From positions 4,375,501 through 4,439,500 of the forward strand of contig NZ_AYTM02000002.1 in assembly GCF_000507185.2 (NCBI RefSeq): a stretch of 64,000 bases of DNA. The letters run 5' to 3'. The notes beneath the pieces are model-generated. The model searched no databases, was not told where the DNA came from, and worked only from the letters and a program-made list of their open reading frames with translations. Position 1 is the stretch's first letter; every line of letters starts with the position of its first letter. The stretch is from Pseudomonas syringae KCTC 12500. GTDB lineage: Bacteria; Pseudomonadota; Gammaproteobacteria; Pseudomonadales; Pseudomonadaceae. Position numbers and translations under genes: made by a program. Shown here one piece after another: positions 29,773 through 38,500 of the stretch.

Positions 29773-30870
29773 TCAATTCTCCAGACCGCTGAAGAAACTC
29801 TGCACCTGCGCGGCACTGACATCCTGCGCGCTGGCGTGTTTCCATTGCGGCTTCTTGTCTTTATCGATGATCAGCGCGCGTATGCCTTCGATCAGGTCAC
29901 CGCGTTCGAACCATTGGCGGTCCAGGTGCAACTCCATGGCGAAGCAGGCCGGCAGCGACAGATGACGACCACGGCGCAGCATTTCCAGGGTCACGGCCAT
30001 ACCCAGTGGCGAGTGAGCCTTCATTCGGCTGACGGTGTCCAGCGCCCACTCGCGTGTGTCGCCGATGACCACCTGTTGCAGTTGTTCGAGCATGCTGGGG
30101 ACATCCGGGAGCCCGAAAAAGTGGTCGATGGCGTGGCGCAGGGCTTCCAGCGGCGGGGTGGGCAGACGCTGGGTAGCCAGCTTGGCCAGCGCACCCTGCA
30201 GGTCCTTGAGTGGGGTTGACTTCCACTTCAGGTGATCAAGCATGTGGTCGAGGCGCGGCAGCAGTTCGCTGTTCATGGACCAGTTGGCAAGGCCGCAGTA
30301 CAACGCATCGGCGGCACCGATCTGCGACCCGGTCACGCCCAGCCAGGTACCCAGTTCGCCCGGCAGCCGAGAAAGAAAATAACTGCCGCCGACATCAGGG
30401 AAATAACCAATGGCCACCTCCGGCATGCCGAGGCGGCTGCGTTCGGTGACCACGCGCAGGTCGGCTCCCTGGACCAGCCCCATGCCGCCGCCCAGCACCA
30501 GACCGTCCATCAGGGCCAGTACCGGCTTGCGGTAACGGTGAATGGCCAGGTCCAGTTCGTACTCTTCGGCAAAAAATGTGTGGTGCAGATCCTGGCCGTT
30601 CTGGTGGCTTTCATACAAGGAACGTATATCGCCACCGGCGCAGAACGCCTTGCCGCCAGCGCCACGCAGGACCACGGCATGAACCGAGGGATCGTCGGCC
30701 CAGCGGTCAAGCTGCTGGCGAAGTGTGCGGACCATGTCCAGATCGATTGCGTTCAGGCCTTCCGGACGATTGAGGGTCAAGTGTCCGATGTGGTTACGCA
30801 CGTCGATAACGATCGAATCCCGGCTGGCGGACGGTCGAACCGGGCGGGCGGATGAAACCTGTGAACTCAT
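29773..30870 (-). CDS. 3-hydroxyisobutyryl-CoA hydrolase / enoyl-CoA hydratase family
   Basis: Crotonase-fold protein of 365 aa. The length and the C-terminal extension, plus GGGMGLVQGADLRVVTERSRLGMPEVAIGYFPDVGGSYFLSRLPG, are characteristic of HIBCH rather than a simple hydratase (about 260 aa). Oxyanion-hole residues lie in FCAGGDIRSLYE and MDGLVLGGGMGL. AAGGAG precedes the ATG. It heads a two-gene operon with the acyl-CoA dehydrogenase and would release 3-hydroxyisobutyrate in valine catabolism. Confidence 0.87.
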   Translation of the reverse strand: MSSQVSSARPVRPSASRDSIVIDVRNHIGHLTLNRPEGLNAIDLDMVRTLRQQLDRWADDPSVHAVVLRGAGGKAFCAGGDIRSLYESHQNGQDLHHTFFAEEYELDLAIHRYRKPVLALMDGLVLGGGMGLVQGADLRVVTERSRLGMPEVAIGYFPDVGGSYFLSRLPGELGTWLGVTGSQIGAADALYCGLANWSMNSELLPRLDHMLDHLKWKSTPLKDLQGALAKLATQRLPTPPLEALRHAIDHFFGLPDVPSMLEQLQQVVIGDTREWALDTVSRMKAHSPLGMAVTLEMLRRGRHLSLPACFAMELHLDRQWFERGDLIEGIRALIIDKDKKPQWKHASAQDVSAAQVQSFFSGLEN

Positions 30871-30967
30871 TCTGAACTCCTTGTTCGGTTGCGCTTTTTT
30901 CTTATTCGAGCGTCGCAGAAGATCCTAGCAGTGCAAATGTGCAAAGCAAAACTGCGTTTAAGCATAG

Positions 30968-31079
30968 TCTGAAGTTTCAGATAGCCACTGTTTAACGCCT
31001 TCGCAAGTGCCCGACCGTTGCTGTATTGCACTGACCGACGCGAATCATTGCCAGGTAGATGAGTATTATGACTGTCATT
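30968..31079. promoter_or_regulatory. Divergent control region with two short palindromes
   Basis: The 268-nt gap 30871-31138 between the hydrolase operon and the emr pair holds TCTGAA-GT-TTCAGA (30968-30981) and ATGAC-T-GTCAT (31069-31079); the second overlaps a TATTAT -10-like hexamer. No gene is visible here. The regulators are unknown. Confidence 0.4.
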
Positions 31080-31138
31080 AATGTCACAAAAGGGAATTCC
31101 TCAGGTGTCCCCCATGAAAGTCCCCGTGTCAGTCGTTT

Positions 31139-32818
31139 ATGAGCGATAAGTATGCCCCGCGCGAGTGGGCCGCCCACGAGCGTCCGACCATGCCAGGCTC
31201 ACCGTCGACGCCGCTGCATTCGACTGCGCGGCGTTGGGCGTTTGCTGTCGTAGGGGTGATCGTCGCGCTGACCGGCGGGCTCGGCAACGCGCTGGTAGTC
31301 GCCAACCTGCCATATCTGCAGGGCGCATTGGGGGCGACCTCGCAAGACATCGCCTGGCTGCCGGCGGCCTACATCATGACTAACGTGTCGATGAATCTGC
31401 TGCTGGTGAAGTTTCGTCAGCAATTTGGTCTGCGTGCGTTCACCGAGCTGTTTCTGGTGCTGTATGCGCTGGTGACGCTGGCACATCTGTTCGTCAACGA
31501 CATCGATTCGGCCATCGCTGTACGTGCGGCACACGGTATGGTTGGCGCTGCGCTCAGCACTCTGGGCCTGTATTACATGATTCAGGCTTTCCCGCAGAAG
31601 TGGCGGCTCAAGGCGCTGGTATTGGGGATTGGCACCGCCCAGTTGGCAACGCCGCTGGCCCGGCTGGTGTCGGAGGATTTGCTGCAGATTGCTCAGTGGC
31701 GTGGCCTGTATCTGTTCGAGCTGGGCATGGCGCTGCTCTCGCTGGGCTGCGTGCTCATGCTCAAACTGCCACCGGGCGATCGCTTCAAGGCGTTCGAGAA
31801 GCTCGATTTCCTGACCTTTGGCCTGTTGGCCACCGGCTTCGCGCTGTTCTGTGCGGTGCTGTCGCTGGGGCGTATCGAATGGTGGCTGGAAGCGCAGTGG
31901 ATTGGTATTGCCTCAGCAGCATCGATTGCGCTGATCTGTGCCGGACTGGCTATCGAGCATAACCGCAGCAATCCGTTGCTGATCACGCGCTGGCTGGGCA
32001 GTGGCGCGATCCTGCGTCTGGGCCTGGCGGTTATCCTTTTTCGCGTGGTGCTGTCCGAACAGTCGGTCGGCGCTGTCGGTTTTCTTCAGGCGCTGAACAT
32101 GGGCAGTCAGCAGTTGCACACCTTGTATCTGGTGATGTTGCTCGGCAGCGTTTCGGGGCTGGCGGTCAGCGCGCTGACCATCAATCCTGCGCATCTGATC
32201 AAACCTTTGCTGATCTCCTTGGCGATGATCGCAATCGGTGCCTGGATGGACAGTCATTCCACCAACCTGACCCGCCAATCGAACATGTACCTCAGCCAGT
32301 TTCTGTTGGCGTTCGGTGGCACGTTTTTCCTCGGGCCTACCCTGGTGCTGGGGATCAGCGGGGTGTTGGCGAACCCGCGCAATATGGTCAGCTTTTCGGT
32401 GTTGTTCGGGATCACGCAGAACATCGGCGGGCTGATCGGGTCTGCTGCATTGGGCACCTTTCAAGTGGTGCGCGAGAAGTTTCATTCCAGCCACGTCGTC
32501 GAACACCTGACCCTCATCGACCCGCTGGTTCAGGCGCGGCTGCAGAGCTACAGCGCCAGTTATAGCTCGGTGATCGCCGACCCGTCGTTGCGCAACAGTC
32601 AGGGTATCCGCGCGATGGCCACGGCAGCGACCCGCGAAGCCAACGTTCTGGCCTACAACGATGTATTCATGCTGATCGCGCTGATTGCCGTGCTGACCAT
32701 GATCTGGATTTCAGCCAGGGTCCTGTGGCTGAAAATGACCACTCAACCTCTGGCGCTGGCACCCGTTTCACCTGCTGCTTCGCCCACCGTATCCAACTCC
32801 GGCGTTAAATCTTCATGA
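31139..32818 (+). CDS. MFS drug exporter, DHA2/EmrB type
   Basis: Inner-membrane proton-driven exporter of 559 aa, with about 14 hydrophobic segments after a cytoplasmic N-terminal tail of some 30 residues. The DHA2 hallmark TSQDIAWLPAAYIMTNVSMN (motif between helices 1 and 2) is present. The stop overlaps the next start by 4 nt (ATGA), so exporter and periplasmic adaptor are coupled. No TolC homologue is next to it; a distant outer-membrane channel must be used. Confidence 0.9.
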   Translation: MSDKYAPREWAAHERPTMPGSPSTPLHSTARRWAFAVVGVIVALTGGLGNALVVANLPYLQGALGATSQDIAWLPAAYIMTNVSMNLLLVKFRQQFGLRAFTELFLVLYALVTLAHLFVNDIDSAIAVRAAHGMVGAALSTLGLYYMIQAFPQKWRLKALVLGIGTAQLATPLARLVSEDLLQIAQWRGLYLFELGMALLSLGCVLMLKLPPGDRFKAFEKLDFLTFGLLATGFALFCAVLSLGRIEWWLEAQWIGIASAASIALICAGLAIEHNRSNPLLITRWLGSGAILRLGLAVILFRVVLSEQSVGAVGFLQALNMGSQQLHTLYLVMLLGSVSGLAVSALTINPAHLIKPLLISLAMIAIGAWMDSHSTNLTRQSNMYLSQFLLAFGGTFFLGPTLVLGISGVLANPRNMVSFSVLFGITQNIGGLIGSAALGTFQVVREKFHSSHVVEHLTLIDPLVQARLQSYSASYSSVIADPSLRNSQGIRAMATAATREANVLAYNDVFMLIALIAVLTMIWISARVLWLKMTTQPLALAPVSPAASPTVSNSGVKSS

Positions 32819-33972
32819 CCGAATCCAAGACCCCAGATACCGAAGCCCCCCGCAACTCGCCGCCACCGGCACCGTTGACGTCCCCGGTGACCAGCAAGCC
32901 GCGCTCGACCCGCAAGCGTGTCGTGTCTTCCGTGATTTTCGGCGTCGTTGCCCTGGCCGGAGTGCTGGTGGTGCTGTACGCCTGGCAATTGCCTCCGTTT
33001 GCCAGCCCGATCGAGAGCACCGAGAACGCGCAGGTCAAGGGCCAGACCACGCTGATCGGGCCGCAACTGAGTGGGTATGTTTACGAAGTGCCGGTGCAGG
33101 ACTTCCAGTTCGTCAAGGCCGGTGATTTGCTGGTGCGTCTGGATGACCGTATCTATCGTCAGCGCCTGGACCAGGCCATTGCGCAACTGGCTGTGCAGAA
33201 GGCCTCGCTGGCCAACAATCTGCAACAACGGCGCAGTGCTGAAGCCACCATCGGCCAGCGCCAGGCCGAATTGCAGAACAGCATCGCCCAGAGCCGCAAG
33301 AGCGCCGCCGATCTGCGGCGTAATCAGGCGCTGGTGACCGACGGTTCGGTTTCGAAAAGCGAGCTGGATGTGACGCGTGCCGCCGACGCACAGGCAAATG
33401 CCGCCGTTGCCGAAGCCAGGGCTGTCTTGCAGATCGCCCGTGAGGATCTGCAAACGGTCATCGTCAACCGCGGCTCGCTGGAAGCCTCGGTCGCCAATGC
33501 GCAAGCGGCCATCGAGCTGGCGCGCATCGACCTGGATAACACCCGTATCGTTGCCCCGCGTGACGGGCAGTTGGGGCAGATCGGCGTGCGTCTTGGTGCC
33601 TATGTCAATTCCGGTGCGCAACTGATGGCGCTGGTGCCCGAGCAGCGCTGGATCGTGGCGAACATGAAAGAAACCCAGATGGCCAACGTGCGCCTGGGCC
33701 AGCCGGTGAGCTTTACCGTCGATGCGCTGGACGGCCATGAGATGCACGGCCACGTACAAAGAATTTCGCCCGCTGCGGGCTCGGAATTCAGCCTGTTGCC
33801 CGCCGACAACGCCACCGGCAACTTCGTGAAGATTTCCCAGCGCATTCCGGTACGCATCGTGGTCGATGCCGATCAGCCCATGCTTGAGCACCTGCGGCCA
33901 GGGATGTCGGTGGTCGTGAGCATCGACACCAGCGCGGACGGCGATGTGCCGCCTGATCCTGCGGTGCGCTGA
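32815..33972 (+). CDS. HlyD/EmrA-family membrane fusion protein
   Basis: Periplasmic adaptor of 385 aa: a Pro-rich cytoplasmic N-terminus, one transmembrane helix at about residues 40-62, the first lipoyl half (TTLIGPQLSGYVYEVPVQDFQFVKAGDLLVRLDD), a coiled-coil hairpin (about 115-235) and the second lipoyl half (RIVAPRDGQLGQIGVRLGAYVNSG). It joins the upstream MFS exporter to an outer-membrane channel. The exporter-first order is the reverse of E. coli emrAB. Confidence 0.92.
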   Translation: MTESKTPDTEAPRNSPPPAPLTSPVTSKPRSTRKRVVSSVIFGVVALAGVLVVLYAWQLPPFASPIESTENAQVKGQTTLIGPQLSGYVYEVPVQDFQFVKAGDLLVRLDDRIYRQRLDQAIAQLAVQKASLANNLQQRRSAEATIGQRQAELQNSIAQSRKSAADLRRNQALVTDGSVSKSELDVTRAADAQANAAVAEARAVLQIAREDLQTVIVNRGSLEASVANAQAAIELARIDLDNTRIVAPRDGQLGQIGVRLGAYVNSGAQLMALVPEQRWIVANMKETQMANVRLGQPVSFTVDALDGHEMHGHVQRISPAAGSEFSLLPADNATGNFVKISQRIPVRIVVDADQPMLEHLRPGMSVVVSIDTSADGDVPPDPAVR

Positions 33973-34020
33973 ACCTCTGGATGAGCCTGACAGCTGTAAC
34001 GTTGCTCACTTTGAATATCG

Positions 34021-34601
34021 TGCCGACGCTCCGCGTCGGCATGCGGTTCGTGACGCTCTGCGTCATCCACCTCTGATGCTAAACAACGTCATGCCTTACT
34101 CGCAGCCGCTGCCAACGCAGTGCTTTTCAACCGCGATGGCACAGACGACGCAGAGTGCGACGTAAGTGACGACTGAGTCCTGGCGCTGATCCGGGGGTGG
34201 CCTGGCAGGACGCCAGGCTAGCCGCACCGGGCCCAGACTGTGTAAAAACTACTGCGCTTGGCAATACTGCGTTAAAAACAGGCGAAAAATGCTCATTTAG
34301 AACACCTAGACTCCGCTTTTTCGCCTGTTTTTGCCTTGTCTTGCCTTCGCTCGTGACGTTTTTACACAGTCTGGGCCATGGATGGCCCGTTGCGGCGACC
34401 CCCGGATCAGTGACAGGGCGAAGGAACCCGACGAAGTCGGGCCGGAAACGGAGCTTGGGGGTTTGCCTACTTTGGCCCCATCAAAGTAGGTCGCCGAGGG
34501 GCGAAAAGGTGACTTGAGTCGAACTCTAATTCACCTGATGTCACAGAACCGCTGTGTGATGCAGAGCGTCACGAACGGCATGCCGACGCGGAGCGTCGGC
34601 A
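34021..34601. repeat. Nested inverted-repeat region downstream of the efflux pair
   Basis: The 664-nt gap 33973-34636 has no credible gene. Outer arms 34021-34064 and 34558-34601 are 44 bp with 42 matches in inverted orientation; each is itself a GCCGACGC-type hairpin joined to a GTTCGTGACGCTCTGC unit. Inside are 13-bp arms CTGATCCGGGGGT (34186-34198) and its complement (34398-34410), and inside these the 148-bp palindromic element described separately. The GACGCTCTGC unit recurs near 55.05 kb. It looks like layered extragenic palindromic repeats. Confidence 0.85.
34230..34377. mobile_element. MITE-like 148-bp palindromic element
   Basis: Perfect 20-bp terminal inverted repeats (34230-34249 and 34358-34377, starting GGCCCAGACTGTG) and perfect 16-bp inner repeats (34274-34289 and 34317-34332, AAAAACAGGCGAAAAA and complement). 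No coding capacity. The structure suits a non-autonomous element moved in trans, or a large bidirectional terminator between emrA and the convergent phosphate transporter. No target-site duplication was identified. Confidence 0.5.
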
Positions 34602-34636
34602 TAATAGTCAAAGGGGGGGGGCGGACGCAGCAGGCA

Positions 34637-36253
34637 TCAGAACAGCTTGCTGAACACCCAATACAATGAACCTGACAAGAGGATCGCCGCCGGCAGGGTC
34701 AGCACCCAGGCCGTGGCCAGATTGCGCAGGGTACGCATTTGCAGCCCCGAGCCATTGGCGACCATCGAACCGGCCACGCCGGACGACAGCACATGCGTAG
34801 TGGATACCGGCAGCCCATACATGTCCGCCGCCCCGATCGTGAACATCGCCACGACCTCTGCCGACGCGCCCTGGGCGTAAGTCATGTGCGTCTTGCCGAT
34901 GCGCTCGCCCACAGTCACCACTATACGCTTCCAGCCGACCATCGTGCCCAGCCCCAAGGCGATGGCCACGACAATCTTGACCCAGGTCGGAATAAAGCGC
35001 GTGGCACTGTCGATCTGCCCCTTGAACGCCTCAAGCTTGGTCTTGGTGTCCGCGTCGAAATCGCCGACCTTGTTTTTCTCCATCAGGCGGATGCTTTCCG
35101 AGGTCAGATACATGTCGTTACGCACGTTGGTCACGGCTTCGGCAGGCACCTTAGACAGCGAGCCATAACTGGCGACCTGATCGCCGATCTTGCCAGCCAT
35201 GACCGCCAGCGCAGGGATCAGCTCAGGACTCGCTTCCTTGCTGACCAGGTAATCCGACAGCGTCTTGCGCGCATCCCCGGGGGCCGGTTGAGGGACGCTG
35301 CGGATCAGCGCCTGCTGGGTTACTTCAGCCACCGCAGCGAACTGGGTAGCCTGTTCGGCGGGCATGGTGCGGTTCAGCGCATAAGCCATCGGCAGGGTGC
35401 CGACCAGAATCAACATGATCAGGCCCATGCCTTTCTGCCCGTCGTTGGAGCCGTGCGCGAACGAAACGCCCGTGCAGGTCACAATCAGCATTGCGCGAAT
35501 CCACAACGGTGGCGGCGCGTTGCCTTCCGGAGCCTTGTACAGCGCGCGGTTCTTGATGAACATGCGCATGGCCAGCAACAGCAACGCGGCACAGCCGAAA
35601 CCCACCAGTGGCGAGAGCAGCAGTGAGTAACCGATCTTGGTGGCCTGCGACCAGTCCACACCGCTGGTGCCGTCGCGGCCGTGCATCAGGGCGTTGGCGA
35701 TGCCGACCCCGATGATCGAACCGATCAGCGTGTGCGACGAGGACGCCGGCAGACCCAGCCACCAGGTGCCGAGGTTCCAGATGATCGCCGCGATCAACAG
35801 CGCGAAGATCATCGCGAAGCCTGCCGATGAGCCGGTTTGCAGGATCAGTTCCACCGGCAGCAGGGCAATGATGCCGAATGCCACCGCACCGCTGGAAAAC
35901 ATTACGCCGAGGAAATTGAAAAAGCCCGACCAGACCACGGCAAAGCCGGGCGGCAGGGAGTGGGTGTAGATCACGGTGGCGACCGCATTGGCCGTGTCAT
36001 GAAAGCCGTTGACGAACTCGAAGCCCAAGGCGATCAGCAACGCTACGCCCAACAGCACGAACGGGGTCCAGGTGGTGACCACCGTGCCCATGTCGTCAAC
36101 GTCCTGTTTTAGGCTGTAGCCAGTGAACAGCAACCCTGCGATGAGTATCGTGAAAAAAAGTATCATGGTCATTCGGCTGGGCTTGCGACCGAATTGACTC
36201 GCTGACAGGCTCGCCTTGCCGAGAGCGTCCGGGGACAGTGCGTTTGTAGCCAT
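34637..36253 (-). CDS. Inorganic phosphate transporter, Pit family
   Basis: Low-affinity phosphate (metal-phosphate/H+) symporter, 538 aa. Two PHO-4 repeats are visible: GFEFVNGFHDTANAVATVIYT near residue 90 and the inverted partner with GASAEVVAMFTIGAADMYGLPVSTTHVLSSG near the C-terminus; ASSSHTLIGSIIGVG is also typical. A soluble segment of about 140 residues (near 300-440) sits in the middle. ATG 36253 (MATNALSPDAL) has AGGA 8 nt upstream; the longer open frame is not used. Confidence 0.9.
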   Translation of the reverse strand: MATNALSPDALGKASLSASQFGRKPSRMTMILFFTILIAGLLFTGYSLKQDVDDMGTVVTTWTPFVLLGVALLIALGFEFVNGFHDTANAVATVIYTHSLPPGFAVVWSGFFNFLGVMFSSGAVAFGIIALLPVELILQTGSSAGFAMIFALLIAAIIWNLGTWWLGLPASSSHTLIGSIIGVGIANALMHGRDGTSGVDWSQATKIGYSLLLSPLVGFGCAALLLLAMRMFIKNRALYKAPEGNAPPPLWIRAMLIVTCTGVSFAHGSNDGQKGMGLIMLILVGTLPMAYALNRTMPAEQATQFAAVAEVTQQALIRSVPQPAPGDARKTLSDYLVSKEASPELIPALAVMAGKIGDQVASYGSLSKVPAEAVTNVRNDMYLTSESIRLMEKNKVGDFDADTKTKLEAFKGQIDSATRFIPTWVKIVVAIALGLGTMVGWKRIVVTVGERIGKTHMTYAQGASAEVVAMFTIGAADMYGLPVSTTHVLSSGVAGSMVANGSGLQMRTLRNLATAWVLTLPAAILLSGSLYWVFSKLF

Positions 36254-36378
36254 GTTCGCAATCCTGGATTGAAAGAATATTGACATGGTCATTGCAAAAT
36301 GTGACAGCGGTGAGACATGTAACAATTGATTGCGCTTTTGCGCCGGTTTTCTGACAACCGGCGGGTGCGGCTGCTTAT

Positions 36379-37398
36379 TCAGTAGTCGCCGCGTTTGCGG
36401 AACGCCCAACGCCCGGCGACCAGCGTGAAGGTCGCGACCAGTGCCACCAGAATCCAGAAGCCCTCAGGGTCGGACGCCAGCGGCACGCCCCCCACGTTCA
36501 TGCCGAAAAAGCCGGCGACAATGTTGATCGGTAATGCCAGAACAGTCACCACGGTCAGGGTAAACAAGGTTCTGCTGCTCTGTTCGTTGAGGTTGGCGGC
36601 AATTTCTTCCTGCAACAGTTTGATGCGCTCGCCCAGCGCCGTAAGGTCGTTGATCACCAGCGAGGACTCTTCGATGGACTGACGCAACGCCTGGACATCC
36701 TGTTCGCGCAGCCATTGCGGAGGTTTGTGCAACAGGCGCATCAATGAACCGGGTTCCAGCGCCAGCAGGCGTTGCAGACGTACCAGTACCCGGCGCATGG
36801 CGCCGAGTTCGGAGCGATTGTTGCTCAGTCGCTGCGAAAGCAACTGGTCTTCGATGCGGTCGACGTTGACGCTGGTCTTGCGCAGGAACTGCGTCAGCAC
36901 TTCGCCCTGGTCGCTCAGCAGGTGAGCGAGGAGCTCCAGCGGTGAGTCGAATTGTTCGCCGCGTTTGACCGCCGAGCGCAGTTTGTCCACCGAGCGCAGC
37001 GGCTGCAGCCGGGCGGTGACCAGCAAACGCTGTCGGGCACAGACCCATAAAGTGGAGATGTCAGTCGAGAGCCTGTTGAAGTCGAACACCACATCGTTGA
37101 CCACCGCCATCAACGTGGCGTCCACGTGCTCTATCCGCGTCGAGCGCGAGCCCTCGTGCAATGCTTCGAAAAACTCTTCCGGAAGATCCAGTTGGGTTTT
37201 CATCCAGCGCTCGCAGGCCGCATGCGAGAGGTTCAGGTGCAGCCAGATGAAGTCGTTCTCTTCGGGAGGGTTTTGCAGGTAATCCAGCGCGGCGGCCGAG
37301 CCGATTTCCTGGCCACTTTCACCGTGGCGAAAACGGAAGCCGTAGAGCAGGCCGAAAAGGTCGGAGTCCTGATGGTGGTGAGCGATACTGTGGTTCAT
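36379..37398 (-). CDS. CorA-family divalent metal transporter (ZntB-like)
   Basis: 339-aa inner-membrane channel of the CorA/ZntB family. There is a large cytoplasmic N-terminal domain with a long stalk helix (about 210-285) and two C-terminal membrane helices; the pore signature is FFGMNVGG after helix 1, with the second helix before the basic tail RKRGDY. GMN is shared by Mg and Zn members; ZntB-like overall sequence suggests zinc. Start at MNHSIAHHHQD (37398). It lies 125 nt upstream of the pit gene on the same strand. Confidence 0.88.
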   Translation of the reverse strand: MNHSIAHHHQDSDLFGLLYGFRFRHGESGQEIGSAAALDYLQNPPEENDFIWLHLNLSHAACERWMKTQLDLPEEFFEALHEGSRSTRIEHVDATLMAVVNDVVFDFNRLSTDISTLWVCARQRLLVTARLQPLRSVDKLRSAVKRGEQFDSPLELLAHLLSDQGEVLTQFLRKTSVNVDRIEDQLLSQRLSNNRSELGAMRRVLVRLQRLLALEPGSLMRLLHKPPQWLREQDVQALRQSIEESSLVINDLTALGERIKLLQEEIAANLNEQSSRTLFTLTVVTVLALPINIVAGFFGMNVGGVPLASDPEGFWILVALVATFTLVAGRWAFRKRGDY

Positions 37399-37541
37399 GG
37401 CTGTCCACGTGCGGCCTGGCCCGGGCAGGGAGGCGAAGGCCGCATGATGACAAGGCGTTATTTCATATTTGTGACAGCTTGTTGCCGGGTGTGTCATCTG
37501 TCATATCGGCAAGCGGCTGCATGGGCAGCCGTTCAGTCAAT

Positions 37542-37557
37542 CGACAGCTCGCTGTCG
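37542..37557. other. Hairpin after the aldo/keto reductase
   Basis: Perfect CGACAGC-TC-GCTGTCG hairpin, accompanied by a CGGCTGC/GCAGCCG hairpin near 37514-37531, in the 170-nt gap upstream of the CorA-type gene. No T-run follows. Confidence 0.4.
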
Positions 37558-37569
37558 CATTGACAGCGA

Positions 37570-38391
37570 TCAGACCATCGCCAGCGGCACCTTGCGAGTG
37601 GGCGCAGGCCATGCCAGATCGATATCGGCCAGGTCGCGCTCGGTCAGACGAATCTGCTCGGCAGCGATGTTCAGACGAATGTGTTCCGGGTTGGTCGCCT
37701 TGGGAATGGCGATCATGTTGTCCTGACGCAGCACCCACGCCAGGGAGATCTGCGCCGGTGTTGCATCGTGGCGTTTGGCGATTTCGTGCAGGGCAGGGTG
37801 GTAGAGCAGATCGCCAGCCTGGCCGATCGGGCAGTACGCCATCAACGGCAGGTGGCGGTCCGCGCTCCACAGCATCAGGTCGAACTCGATACCGCGTTGC
37901 TCCGGGTTGTAGAGCACCTGATTGGTGGCACAACGCGGATTGTTGAGTTCGATCATGTCCGGCACATCAAAGTTGGAAACACCCCAGGCACCGATTTTGC
38001 CCGCTTCACGCAGACGCTCGAATGCCTCGACCGTCTCGGTCAGCGGATACTGGCCGGGCCAGTGCAGCAAGTACAGATCGATGTAGTCGGTGTTCATGCG
38101 TCGCAGGCTGGCTTCGCACGCGGTCGGAATACCGGCGCGGCTGGCGTTGTGCGGGTAGACCTTGCTGACCACGAATACCTTGTCCCGCTGTCCGGCGATC
38201 GCTTGCCCGACAATTTCCTCGGCAGCGCCATCGGCGTACATCTCGGCGGTGTCGATCAGGGTCAGGCCCTGTTCGATACCGAGACACAGACCGGCGATTT
38301 CTGCCGAGCGCTGATGCCCCTTTTCACCCATGTGCCAGGTGCCCTGACCCAGCACTGGTACGGTTCTGCCTGCCAGTTCCAGTGTGCGCAT
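37570..38391 (-). CDS. Aldo/keto reductase
   Basis: 273-aa NADPH-dependent (alpha/beta)8-barrel reductase. Tetrad residues are in LIDTAEMYADG (Asp, Tyr), VVSKVYPHN (Lys) and LYLLHWPG (His); the NADPH end has IAIPKATNPEHIRLN. Start MRTLELAGRTVPVLGQGTWHMG at 38391; upstream in-frame extension lacks support. Short-chain AKR, possibly DkgB/YvgN-like; substrate unknown. Confidence 0.9.
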   Translation of the reverse strand: MRTLELAGRTVPVLGQGTWHMGEKGHQRSAEIAGLCLGIEQGLTLIDTAEMYADGAAEEIVGQAIAGQRDKVFVVSKVYPHNASRAGIPTACEASLRRMNTDYIDLYLLHWPGQYPLTETVEAFERLREAGKIGAWGVSNFDVPDMIELNNPRCATNQVLYNPEQRGIEFDLMLWSADRHLPLMAYCPIGQAGDLLYHPALHEIAKRHDATPAQISLAWVLRQDNMIAIPKATNPEHIRLNIAAEQIRLTERDLADIDLAWPAPTRKVPLAMV

Positions 38392-38500
38392 GTGACCCCC
38401 TGCAGTTAAATAAGCAGCTAATGAGCGGTTGAATAAGCAGGTCTCAGGCAACAAGAGGCGCACGAGGTTCCGTGCCACCCCCCAAAATCGCGTTGCAGAT

